Source: Pseudomonadota bacterium (lineage in GTDB: Bacteria; Myxococcota_A; UBA796; CAJQPC01). From it: 35,464 nucleotides of DNA. The position numbers and the translations under genes were made by a program. The notes beneath the pieces are model-generated. The model was not told the origin of the DNA. It did not search any database and saw only the letters and a program-made list of their open reading frames with translations. The stretch lies in contig JAAESX010000102.1 of assembly GCA_024228935.1 (NCBI GenBank), forward strand, positions 1-35,464, read 5' to 3'. Of this stretch, positions 1 to 7,185 are shown piece by piece. Position 1 is the first letter of the stretch, and every line of letters starts with the position of its first letter.

Positions 1-233
1 AGACCGGCATCAAGCACCCGAGGACGCGCCCATACACGCCCAGGACGAACGGCAAGGCGGAGCGCTTCATCAAGACGCTGCTGGGCGAATGGGCCTACGT
101 CCAGCCCTACTCCAGCGGCGAAGAGCGCCGACAGCACTTGCCTCCCTACGTCGCCTTCTACAACGACGAGAGGCCCCACCACAGCCTCGGAGCGTTACCT
201 CCAAGATCGAGGCAACCCAGCCAGGTCAGCTGA
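1..233 (+). pseudogene. IS481-type transposase, 3' fragment
   Basis: Reading frame 3 is open from the window edge to TGA at 231-233 and encodes the end of a DDE transposase/integrase core. Visible motifs are RPYTPRTNGKAERFIKTLL, which carries the last acidic residue of the DDE triad (the E of KAERF), then EWAY and YNDERPHHSLG. These are typical of the IS481 family. The last 15 or so codons look out of frame: the usual family ending resembles NNLLG, and here LNNLLGSHS occurs in frame 2, ending at TAG 257-259. A single-base indel near 195-205 would restore it, so the gene may be broken. The 5' part lies outside the window, so completeness cannot be judged. The element ends just before the neighbouring lipoprotein gene. 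Confidence 0.75.
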
Positions 234-252
234 ACAACCTCTTGGGATCACA
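231..252. repeat. Possible right terminal inverted repeat of the IS481-type element
   Basis: The segment TGAACAACCTCTTGGGATCACA lies directly after the transposase frame and ends in CA, as expected for an IS481-type right end (TG...CA termini). The matching left end is outside the window, so the repeat and any target duplication cannot be confirmed. This call is inferred from position only. Confidence 0.25.
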
Positions 253-266
253 TAGCTAGCTCGGGC

Positions 267-2171
267 TCAGGAGCCCGTGCAGTCGTAGGTCAGCGTGACC
301 GTGTCCGCGGCGCTGCTCGCGCCGAAGCAGTCCGTCACGGTCAGGGAGGCCTCGATCTCCTGGCTGTTCGTGCTGCCGTAGGTGGCCTCGACGCCGCTGA
401 CGGTCAGCGTGGGCGTGCTCGACGTCGAGTCGTCGAGCGTGCCGTAGCTGGACCCGCTCGTGACGCTCCATGCGTACGTCAGCCAGTCGTCGCTCTCGGC
501 GTCGGACGAGCCGGTGCCGTCGAGCTCGAAGTCGACGTCGGCGCAGTCGTCACACACGTACGTGGCGCCGTAGCTCCAGGACTGGCAGGTCACCGAGTCC
601 GAGTCGCTGTCGTCCTCGCCGGCATCAGCCACCGGGACGGTGTTCGAGCTGGCCGAGGTGACCGTGACCGTGAGCGTGACCGGGTAGCTGTCGGCTCCGC
701 CGTCGTTCACGCCGAGCGTGAAGACGTAGGTACCGGACGCATCCGGCGTGAACGTCGGGTCGGCGTCGGTCGACGTCGTGATGTCCGAGGTGGTCGCCGC
801 CGATCCGGCGGGGGCCGAGGTCAGCTCCCAGCTGTAGGTCAGCGAGCCGCTGGAGTCGGGGTCGTAGCTGCCCGAGCCCACGAGGTAGAGCATGTCGCAG
901 TGCTCGAGCGAAGACGTCGTGCTGTCGTAGTCGGCGACCGCGACAGGCATCGCTTCCGCATCGCCATCACAGTCGTTGTCCACGCCGGCGTCGAACTCGG
1001 GAGCGCCCGGGTACACGCGCGGGTCCGAGTCGTCACAGTCGCCCTCGTCGCGGGTGTAGCCATCCGCGTCGTGGTCGACGTGGCTGCACAGCTCGTTCTC
1101 GACACCAGGGGAGCCGGCGTCGCCCGCGGTGGCCCACGAGTCCAGCGCGGCACACCAGTTGTTGGCGTCGTCGTTCAGCTCGGCGCTCATGAACCACGGG
1201 TCCACGCCGATCGAGGCGCCATCCGGGTCCGGCATCGTCGCGCCGTCGTCCCAGGAGACCTCGTCGATGATGACGTCCTCGGCGACGAGCTGGATGTTGT
1301 CCGACTCGTTCGCCAGCGAGATGCCGGAGTACTCGTGGTCGAGCTCGACGTCGCCGTTCGAGGCCTCGTCGGAATTCGAGCCGATCGTGACGTAGGAGCC
1401 AGCGGCCACGATGAGCCCGGCATCCGCGGGGATCTGGTAGCTGTCGCCGTCGTCGCTCTGGAGCGTCAGGCCGTCGAGGCTGACGTCCTCTTCGCCCGGG
1501 TTGTAGATCTCGACGTACTCACCGCGCGGGTCGTTCACGCGAGCCGGGTTGATCATGAGCTCGCTGAAGAAGACCGTGCCCTCGGCCCACGCCGACTCGT
1601 CGATCATGCCGTCGCAGTCGTTGTCCTTGCCGTCGCCGTCGATCTCTTCGTTGCCCGGGTACGAGTCCGCGTCGTCGTCGTCGCAGTCGTCGTCACACCA
1701 GTTCACGCCGTCGCCGTCAGCATCGTGGCCCTCGTCGACGAGTCCATCCGCGTCGTTGTCGACGCCGTCGCACTCCTCGACTCCGATGCAGTCCGCGACA
1801 CCGTCGCCATCGGCGTCTTCGAAGCCTTCGTCGACCCCGCCGTCGCCATCGTTGTCGAGGCCGTCACAGTCCTCGGTGTCCATGCAGTCGGCCAGCCCAT
1901 CGGCATCCGTGTCGTCGAACCCTTCGTCGATGATGTCGTTGCAGTTGTCGTCCAGCCCGTTGCAGTCCTCGGTGCGGCCCGGGTACACGGCCGCGTCCGC
2001 GTCGTCGCAGTCCCCATCCTCGGCGGCCACGCCGTCGCCATCCGCGTCCGTGAGGGGCTGACTGTCGTGAGGGATCTCCTCGATCGAGTCCTCGAGAGTC
2101 GGTTCCTTCTCGGCGCACGACGCGAGGAAGAGGCTCGAAAGGAAGAGGGGAAGTGAGTGCTTGAGGTTCAC
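267..2171 (-). CDS. Secreted lipoprotein with MopE-type metal-binding repeats and a lamin-tail domain
   Basis: 634 residues from a GTG start preceded by GGAG six bases upstream. A lipoprotein signal is clear: a Lys-containing start, a hydrophobic stretch and the lipobox LASC, with Cys19 as the lipidated residue. Residues about 40-195 hold acidic repeats of the form DxDGDG...DCDDxD...YPG and E.CDGxDNDxDG, matching the putative metal-binding (MopE / thrombospondin type 3-like) repeat. Residues about 200-352 look like a lamin-tail domain (FFSELMINPA, GEYVEIYNPG, SPGVENELC). Another MopE repeat follows at about 365-407, then two PKD/Ig-like segments to the end. Such proteins are abundant in myxobacteria and are thought to bind Ca or Cu outside the cell. 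The exact role is unknown. It is transcribed away from tRNA-Gly and toward the IS remnant. Confidence 0.85.
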   Translation of the reverse strand: MNLKHSLPLFLSSLFLASCAEKEPTLEDSIEEIPHDSQPLTDADGDGVAAEDGDCDDADAAVYPGRTEDCNGLDDNCNDIIDEGFDDTDADGLADCMDTEDCDGLDNDGDGGVDEGFEDADGDGVADCIGVEECDGVDNDADGLVDEGHDADGDGVNWCDDDCDDDDADSYPGNEEIDGDGKDNDCDGMIDESAWAEGTVFFSELMINPARVNDPRGEYVEIYNPGEEDVSLDGLTLQSDDGDSYQIPADAGLIVAAGSYVTIGSNSDEASNGDVELDHEYSGISLANESDNIQLVAEDVIIDEVSWDDGATMPDPDGASIGVDPWFMSAELNDDANNWCAALDSWATAGDAGSPGVENELCSHVDHDADGYTRDEGDCDDSDPRVYPGAPEFDAGVDNDCDGDAEAMPVAVADYDSTTSSLEHCDMLYLVGSGSYDPDSSGSLTYSWELTSAPAGSAATTSDITTSTDADPTFTPDASGTYVFTLGVNDGGADSYPVTLTVTVTSASSNTVPVADAGEDDSDSDSVTCQSWSYGATYVCDDCADVDFELDGTGSSDAESDDWLTYAWSVTSGSSYGTLDDSTSSTPTLTVSGVEATYGSTNSQEIEASLTVTDCFGASSAADTVTLTYDCTGS

Positions 2172-2295
2172 GACTGTCTCCGGGGTGCCTTTCGGCGAGT
2201 GCTGGTCAGGGAGCGGCCCGCGGGAGAGTAGCCGATGTCAAGACGGGCTGACAACACGGCTCGGGAGGCGGTGGATCGGTTTTTTTGCGGGACCC

Positions 2296-2323
2296 TTGAC
2301 ACCCGTGTCGGGATGGATAGATG
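2296..2323 (+). promoter_or_regulatory. Sigma-70-type promoter for tRNA-Gly
   Basis: A perfect -35 TTGACA (2296-2301) is followed after 16 bases by TAGATG (2318-2323), a weak -10. This places the start site just before the tRNA at 2337. The same TTGACA-plus-16 layout occurs upstream of tRNA-Leu at 12352, which supports the call. The -10 match is modest. Confidence 0.5.
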
Positions 2324-2336
2324 GCCGGCGCTCCAC

Positions 2337-2411
<75 letters not shown>

Positions 2412-2414
2412 TAG

Positions 2415-2444
2415 AAAGCCCCGGTCACTGACCGGGGCTTTTCT
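2415..2444 (+). terminator. Rho-independent terminator, probably bidirectional
   Basis: AAGCCCCGGTC - ACT - GACCGGGGCTT is an 11-bp perfect stem followed by TTCT on the + strand, ending the tRNA-Gly transcript. Read on the minus strand it is also followed by T-rich sequence, and it overlaps the stop codon of the GT2 gene (2425), so it can end that operon too. Confidence 0.85.
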
Positions 2445-3630
2445 CTTCCTTGGCTTCTCCCGCGGCTTTCCCGTCGTGGAAGCGCCGGCCCTTCCACGTG
2501 GCCTCCATCCCCAGCATCGACCGCAGGAGGATGTAGACGAACACGGCGTTGCCGATGGGATGGCTCAGGGCGTGGACGCCCGACCGCCCATCCGTGCGCT
2601 CCAGCCGCCACCGAAAGACATGAATCAGGAGACAGTTCCCAGCGAGCCACAGAATCCACCCGGGGTCGGGCAAGCTCCAACCCAGCGCGGCGCCTCCGAA
2701 GGCTGCGACCGCCAGGAGGAGGTACGGAAGGACTGTCGTGACGAAGACGAACAGCACGGCACCGAGAGCCAGGATGGGCTGACGATCCATGCCCTCGTAG
2801 AGGTTCTTGGTGTACCCGGAGACGATGTCTCCCAAGGACTCGTACAACCGCACGCGAAACGAGCCGGGGCCGTGGAGCAGACCGATGCGAAGCGCTCGGC
2901 CCTTCAACGCCCTGGCGAGACGCACATCGTCGAGGACCTCGGCACGGACGGCCCCATGGCCACCGATCCGATCGTAGGCCTCGCGCGTCACCAGGATGAA
3001 CTGACCGTTCGCGAACGCCTCGGGGCGGCCTGGATCGTTCGAGGCGTCCAGATCGACCGCGCCCCGGATGAACCACCCGATGACAGGGATCACCGCACGC
3101 TCCCAGAACGACTCCAGTCGCCAGTCGCCGAACAGCGAGAGCATCGACAGGTCGCGCTCCAGCAGCTCCGCGACGGCCGAGCTGGCTGCCCAGGGCGCGA
3201 GCTCGACGTCGGCGTCGATGAAGAGCAGGAGCTCGCCGCGGGCCTCGCCGGCCGCGCGCATGCAAGCCCAGGGCTTCCCCGCCCAGCCCACTCCGGGCTC
3301 GGTCCCAGACACCAGGCGAACACGCGGGTCGTCGATCGCGGCGACCTCAGCCGCCGTCCCGTCCTCGGACCGGTCGTCCACGACGACGATCTCCAGGTCC
3401 TGGAGATCCGAGGCGAGCGCTGCCCGGACGGCCGGCCCGATCCGCCCCTCCTCGTTCCGAGCCGGAATGCAGATCGACACGGAGACGCGCCGCTCGAGAG
3501 CCCGCTGGCGCAGTCGCCACGCCGCCCCCCACCGACCGACGCCCAGCGTCAGTCCCACCCAGACCAGGGTGAGCAGAGCCAGCCAGCCGCCAGCCAGGAC
3601 CGCGCCGAACGCGGGATCGCTCCAGGACAT
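2425..3630 (-). CDS. Membrane GT2 glycosyltransferase (HpnB/CrtQ-like)
   Basis: 401 residues from the ATG at 3630; a TTG three bases upstream is less likely. One N-terminal membrane segment (about 8-31) precedes a GT-A fold with IPARNEEGRI, VVVDDRSEDGT (D85/D86), GWAGKPWAC and the metal-binding DAD motif (FIDADV, about 137-142). An acceptor-side ANGQFIL and EVLDDVRLA follow, then several C-terminal membrane segments (about 285-370). The GWAGKPWAC/ANGQF combination is typical of glycosyltransferases linked to hopanoid and carotenoid modification. The natural acceptor cannot be read from the sequence. The ATG overlaps the TGA of the upstream gene (TGATG), so translation is probably coupled. It is the last gene of a three-gene operon. 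Confidence 0.85.
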   Translation of the reverse strand: MSWSDPAFGAVLAGGWLALLTLVWVGLTLGVGRWGAAWRLRQRALERRVSVSICIPARNEEGRIGPAVRAALASDLQDLEIVVVDDRSEDGTAAEVAAIDDPRVRLVSGTEPGVGWAGKPWACMRAAGEARGELLLFIDADVELAPWAASSAVAELLERDLSMLSLFGDWRLESFWERAVIPVIGWFIRGAVDLDASNDPGRPEAFANGQFILVTREAYDRIGGHGAVRAEVLDDVRLARALKGRALRIGLLHGPGSFRVRLYESLGDIVSGYTKNLYEGMDRQPILALGAVLFVFVTTVLPYLLLAVAAFGGAALGWSLPDPGWILWLAGNCLLIHVFRWRLERTDGRSGVHALSHPIGNAVFVYILLRSMLGMEATWKGRRFHDGKAAGEAKEEKSPGQ

Positions 3631-4778
3631 CAAAGCGGGTCCAGCCTACCGTCCCGCGCCGCATAGGCCCCAGGCCCCGCCGGCGCGGCCGGGTTCGTGA
3701 GGGGCTGCGGTCCGAGGACGACGATGTCCGCCGGCAGCGCTCGGCCCGGGGCGATCCACACGCCGCTGCCCACGAGCGTCCCGCGTCCGAGCGTCGGTCC
3801 GGCGAGTCCCAGCGGCGCACGGACGAGGCTCTGGCCGACCCGCACGCGGACGGCGCGGTCGAGGCCCTGGTCCATCGCGTAGCTCCCCCGCTTGAGCGCC
3901 GAGTCGGGTCCGAAGACGGCGAGCTGCGCTGCACCACCGAGCATCGCGCCCGGGGCGAGCACGCAGTAGCGACAGAGAGCCTGGCGCTGGACCACGGCGC
4001 CAGCCCCCAGCGTGGTGCCCTCGCAGATCCCCAGCGCCTCGACGCGAGCCCCTTCCGCGAGAAACGCCCCTCGGACGACGGCGCCGGGGCCGACGACCGC
4101 GTTCGGGCCCACGACCGAGGCCTCGACCGTCGCGGTCGGATGCACACGGGCAGTGGGGTGGACGCGCGTCAGCTGCGCGGACACAGCCTCGGGCGCCGTG
4201 CTCCCCGCTCGAGCGACCGCGCCGAGGAGTCGGACTGCCGCCAGCCAGCCCTCGCCGGCCATCTGGCGCCAGATGCGCGGCGGCAGCGACAGCAGGTTGG
4301 CCCAGAGAAGCTGCATCGGGTGTCGGACGCGGATGCCGAAGCGGTCGCTGACCCGGATCTCCTCCCCCCCGGGCATCGAGAGCGCCAGCGACGTCTCCTC
4401 GGGCTCGATCACCATCTCGTCCGCCGCCGCGATGCGGGCGTCGAGATCGCCCTGGCCCGGCCCGAGCCAGGACACGGCGCTCGGCGAGCCGCCCAGCGCG
4501 ACCTCGCCGAGCAGCTCCCCAAGCCGTCCGCCCACGACGAAGCGTAGATCCCCCCCCCTCGCCTCGGCGGCCTCGGCGCATGCCTGCAGCATCGCGGGGC
4601 CCAGGACGGTCCCGCGGTCGATCACCAGGCACTCCACGGGCTCGTCGACGATCGACGCCCCCGCTCGCGCCGCGGCGTCCTCGGCCGAGGTGATGAGGGG
4701 CCGGTCGACCACGGGCAGGTCCCCGGCCGCGCCGAGCGCGCCGAAGCCGCCATCCCACTCGCGGAGAAAGACCCTCAC
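3630..4778 (-). CDS. Left-handed beta-helix (hexapeptide-repeat) protein, GlmU-like
   Basis: 382 residues from a GTG at 4778 that overlaps the upstream TGA (GTGA). The in-frame open region further upstream is antisense-frame shadow of the neighbour and is excluded. Residues about 1-185 resemble the front of sugar-nucleotidyltransferase/UDP-sugar pyrophosphorylase relatives (DLPVVDRPLI) but lack a GxGTRM-type nucleotide-binding loop. The rest is a hexapeptide repeat array, beginning HPTARVHPTATVEASVVGP and continuing AVVGPGAVVRGAFLAEGARVE, which forms a left-handed beta-helix as in GlmU and LpxD. The organisation recalls GlmU-like proteins of uncertain activity. With a GT-C-like and a GT2 partner, a role in making or modifying a surface glycan is inferred. 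The missing signature makes a catalytic N-domain doubtful. Confidence 0.65.
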   Translation of the reverse strand: MRVFLREWDGGFGALGAAGDLPVVDRPLITSAEDAAARAGASIVDEPVECLVIDRGTVLGPAMLQACAEAAEARGGDLRFVVGGRLGELLGEVALGGSPSAVSWLGPGQGDLDARIAAADEMVIEPEETSLALSMPGGEEIRVSDRFGIRVRHPMQLLWANLLSLPPRIWRQMAGEGWLAAVRLLGAVARAGSTAPEAVSAQLTRVHPTARVHPTATVEASVVGPNAVVGPGAVVRGAFLAEGARVEALGICEGTTLGAGAVVQRQALCRYCVLAPGAMLGGAAQLAVFGPDSALKRGSYAMDQGLDRAVRVRVGQSLVRAPLGLAGPTLGRGTLVGSGVWIAPGRALPADIVVLGPQPLTNPAAPAGPGAYAARDGRLDPL

Positions 4779-6442
4779 CAGAGCGCGTGCACCCGGACGC
4801 CGGGCTCCTCGCTCGCTGCCGGCACCGCGGTCTTCAGCGCCCGAACCGCTTCGTCGTGCATGTCGGGTCGAGCCATCGGGTCCACGTGGACGACCACGTA
4901 GCGGATGCCCTCCTTTCTCGCGACATGGCCGACCTTTGCCTTGAACTCCGCCGGCTCGAGGCCAGCCTCCGTCGCCTCGAGCAGTGCGGCCCAGACCTTC
5001 ATCCCCGCCCGGTTGTTCGGGAAGTTGAGGGTCCCGGCCAGCGGCTTCGCGTGGACGGTCTGCTCGAACAGGTAGCCGCGACCGCCGACGACCGGGAAGT
5101 TCATGACGGCTCCGTCCGGCGCTTCCCGAAGCCACTCGATGGGCTCGGAGACCTCGGTCGGCTCGGTGTCGGGGAGGCCGGCGACAGGTGAGGCGAAGCG
5201 GAGCTCCGCCACGAGCAGCAGCGCCGCGACAGGGGCGAGTCGGCCCCAGCGCGACGAGGCGAACAGCCCACCGGCGAGCACGGACAGCGCAAGGGCGGGC
5301 CCCGCGGCCAGGCGGTACAGCAGCGACAACGAGGAGAAGCCGGGCAGCCGCTCGACGACGAAGTACGGCAGCGGGATGCCGAGGTTGCCTTCCAGCAGAA
5401 CCGGCGAGCCGTCCATCGCGACCACCGGTCCCATCGCGAGAGCGAATCCGGTCGCGCCCCCCAGCAGGAGTACGCCCCGCTCACCCTTCTCCTTGCGACG
5501 AACGACGAGCCCGCCGGCCGCCAGCAGGATGAGCCCCCAGCCCAGGTAGTGGTAGTGGATGAACTCCTCGCCGTAGCGGGAGAGCGAGCGGAAGTCCGGG
5601 CTCCGCCAGTCGCCCGGGATGAACCACCCGCGGGCGTCCGCGGGCCCGATGCTGCGCCGGACCGAGTTGAGCTCCCGCTCGCCCTTGATGCCGACCAGGT
5701 TGTCCCGCGCGCTCGACCCGGCGTGAAGTGCTGCGGCGAAAGGTAGAGCCAGGCCGAGACCGATGACGCCGACGAGCGCGGTCCGACGAGCGGAGCCGAG
5801 CCACGTCTCTCCTCGGGCCCCGAGGACCAGGAGCGCGCCCCAGAAGAACCAGGCCGCGAGCCCCAGGTAGAAGCTGGACACGGTCGCCAGCCCCAGGCCG
5901 AGCCCAGCCCCGACGACCCGCTTCCAGCCGCCGACCTCGGCCGCGCGCAGCGAAAGGAGGACGGCCAGGGCGAGCCACCCACCGCCGAACGCCTCCGAGG
6001 TGCCGTTGTGAACACCCGACAGCAAGACCGGCGCTACGAGGAAGGACGCGCCCGCGACCCAGCCCGGCGGCTCGCTTCGGAAGACATGGCGGGCGAGCGC
6101 ATCGGCCGCCAACCCTGCGAAGACGAGGTGGGCGAAGACGACCGCCGTGTACGCGACGCTCGGCCCGAGGGTCGCGGTGATGGGCAGGAAGAGAACGGCG
6201 TTGAGCAGGTCGGCGGGGACCAGCACGCCACCGCTCGGGAAGCCGAGCAGCTCGGTCCGGTAGGGCAGCTCGCCGGCGAAGAGGCTCTCCTGGACGAACC
6301 ACATGGACCACAGCGAGTTCCAGAGGTCCGTCCGCCCGGCACCGGGGACCAGCGCACTGGGATGCAGCACCGCCGGCCAGGTCACGACCGCGGCCAGGAG
6401 GCTGTAGACGGCCACGCGCAGCGGGGTCTTCGGGACGTCCAA
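4775..6442 (-). CDS. Polytopic membrane protein, GT-C-like
   Basis: 555 residues from a TTG start preceded by GGAGAAGG; no ATG or GTG is better placed. About ten hydrophobic segments cover residues 8-410, followed by a soluble C-terminal domain (about 415-555) with EWLREAPDGAVMNFP. The first extracytoplasmic loop contains GAGRTDLWNSLWSMW, with an Asp where lipid-linked-sugar GT-C transferases and their relatives carry a catalytic Asp. That suggests a GT-C fold, although no family can be named. It heads the operon with the beta-helix and GT2 genes, so glycan or glycolipid transfer across the membrane is plausible. The sugar and acceptor are unknown. Confidence 0.6.
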   Translation of the reverse strand: MDVPKTPLRVAVYSLLAAVVTWPAVLHPSALVPGAGRTDLWNSLWSMWFVQESLFAGELPYRTELLGFPSGGVLVPADLLNAVLFLPITATLGPSVAYTAVVFAHLVFAGLAADALARHVFRSEPPGWVAGASFLVAPVLLSGVHNGTSEAFGGGWLALAVLLSLRAAEVGGWKRVVGAGLGLGLATVSSFYLGLAAWFFWGALLVLGARGETWLGSARRTALVGVIGLGLALPFAAALHAGSSARDNLVGIKGERELNSVRRSIGPADARGWFIPGDWRSPDFRSLSRYGEEFIHYHYLGWGLILLAAGGLVVRRKEKGERGVLLLGGATGFALAMGPVVAMDGSPVLLEGNLGIPLPYFVVERLPGFSSLSLLYRLAAGPALALSVLAGGLFASSRWGRLAPVAALLLVAELRFASPVAGLPDTEPTEVSEPIEWLREAPDGAVMNFPVVGGRGYLFEQTVHAKPLAGTLNFPNNRAGMKVWAALLEATEAGLEPAEFKAKVGHVARKEGIRYVVVHVDPMARPDMHDEAVRALKTAVPAASEEPGVRVHALW

Positions 6443-6487
6443 GGGCCTTCTCCGGGCCCCACCCTACCTCGCCCCGGATCCCTGAAA

Positions 6488-6510
6488 GTTGTCCACAGGC
6501 TGTGGACAAC
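6488..6510. repeat. Perfect inverted repeat formed by two facing DnaA-box-like sequences
   Basis: GTTGTCCACA - GGC - TGTGGACAAC is a 10-bp perfect inverted repeat with a 3-base spacer. Each half contains TTGTCCACA, a sequence used as a DnaA box in high-GC bacteria such as Streptomyces. No T-run follows, so a terminator is unlikely. A protein-binding site is preferred. Confidence 0.65.
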
Positions 6511-6673
6511 CACCCGTCGCCCATTCGTCGACACACTCCCGGTACACAGCCTGATAGTTCGGCTCAACATGCTGCGATCACACGACTATCTTTGTGCTCA
6601 ACTATTGCGCACGGCCGAGCAGGTGCATACAACTCCGAGAGATGTCAATAGTGCAAGCTCACCGCGGCGACAC

Positions 6674-6682
6674 TTGTCCACA
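6674..6682 (+). promoter_or_regulatory. Third DnaA-box-like site
   Basis: TTGTCCACA is identical to the two halves of the inverted repeat 180 bases away. It lies 63 bases before the small lipoprotein start. Binding of DnaA is inferred from sequence identity to known high-GC boxes. Confidence 0.45.
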
Positions 6683-6697
6683 GCGCGTCAGGGGCAC

Positions 6698-6712
6698 TGG
6701 GAGGGGCGTTGC
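6698..6712 (+). promoter_or_regulatory. Candidate sigma-54-type promoter of the small lipoprotein gene
   Basis: TGGGAGGGGCGTTGC has GG at 6699-6700 and GC at 6711-6712 with the required 10-base gap, and a TTGC -12 element. Transcription would start near 6723, leaving a short leader before the SD at 6732. In GC-rich DNA such matches occur by chance, so this is tentative. Confidence 0.3.
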
Positions 6713-6744
6713 GATAGGTCTTGGAATCCCTGGAGGAAATCGAC

Positions 6745-7185
6745 ATGCTGATGTTCATCGCGGCGCTCACGGCCTGCGGAGAGAAGGAAGAGACGTCCAC
6801 TGCTGCGGCCGACGAGGCCGCCACCCCGTCCAGTGACGTCGTCCCGGACGACAAGGCGAGCCAGCAGTTCGCCAAGAAGCTCTACGACCTCGACATCAAG
6901 CGCTTCCGCCCGGTCGAGGGCGACGGCATCAAGCTCGAGTACGACAGCTTCTCGTTCAGCCCCGACGGCAGCTGGTTTGCCACCGGCGCCGTGTCCGTCG
7001 CCGACGAGACGATGGAGTGCAAGGAGCGGGGCACCTGGACCATGGAGACCGCCGTCGACAGCGACACCGCGGACATGGGCTGGACCGTCGAGGACACCAG
7101 CTGCGCGGGCCGCGAGGCCGGAGCCGAGCAGCGCCTGCAGATGACCATCCTCGACAATGGTCAGTTCAAGGTGAAGTTCCGCTGA
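6745..7185 (+). CDS. Small predicted lipoprotein of unknown function
   Basis: 146 residues from ATG 6745, chosen because GGAGG (6732-6736) lies eight bases upstream; an in-frame TTG at 6721 would place acidic residues before the signal. MLMFIAALTAC carries a lipobox LTAC with Cys11, but the signal is unusually short and has no Lys or Arg before the hydrophobic stretch. An Ala/Ser/Thr/Glu-rich linker (about 12-35) precedes a folded domain of about 110 residues with one Cys pair (MECKE, TSCAG). I do not recognise a family. Its end overlaps the convergent FAD-dehydrogenase gene by 20 bases. Confidence 0.7.
   Translation: MLMFIAALTACGEKEETSTAAADEAATPSSDVVPDDKASQQFAKKLYDLDIKRFRPVEGDGIKLEYDSFSFSPDGSWFATGAVSVADETMECKERGTWTMETAVDSDTADMGWTVEDTSCAGREAGAEQRLQMTILDNGQFKVKFR

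Larger units (their letters stand above)
6443..6744. other. 302-bp intergenic spacer with DnaA-box-like sites and paired repeats
   Basis: This spacer separates the divergent GT operon and small lipoprotein gene and is visibly AT-richer than its surroundings. It contains TTGTCCACA at 6489-6497 and 6674-6682, and the same 9-mer inverted at 6501-6509. It also holds the pairs GATAGT (6553)/ACTATC (6585) and ACTATTG (6601)/CAATAGT (6646). No convincing ORF or RNA gene was seen. It should contain promoters for both neighbours. Confidence 0.7.

Noticed and set aside
1600..2060. Possible tandem DNA repeat or CRISPR in the lipoprotein gene
   Set aside because: The periodic sequence encodes the acidic MopE-type protein repeats; units vary in length and sequence and there are no spacers.
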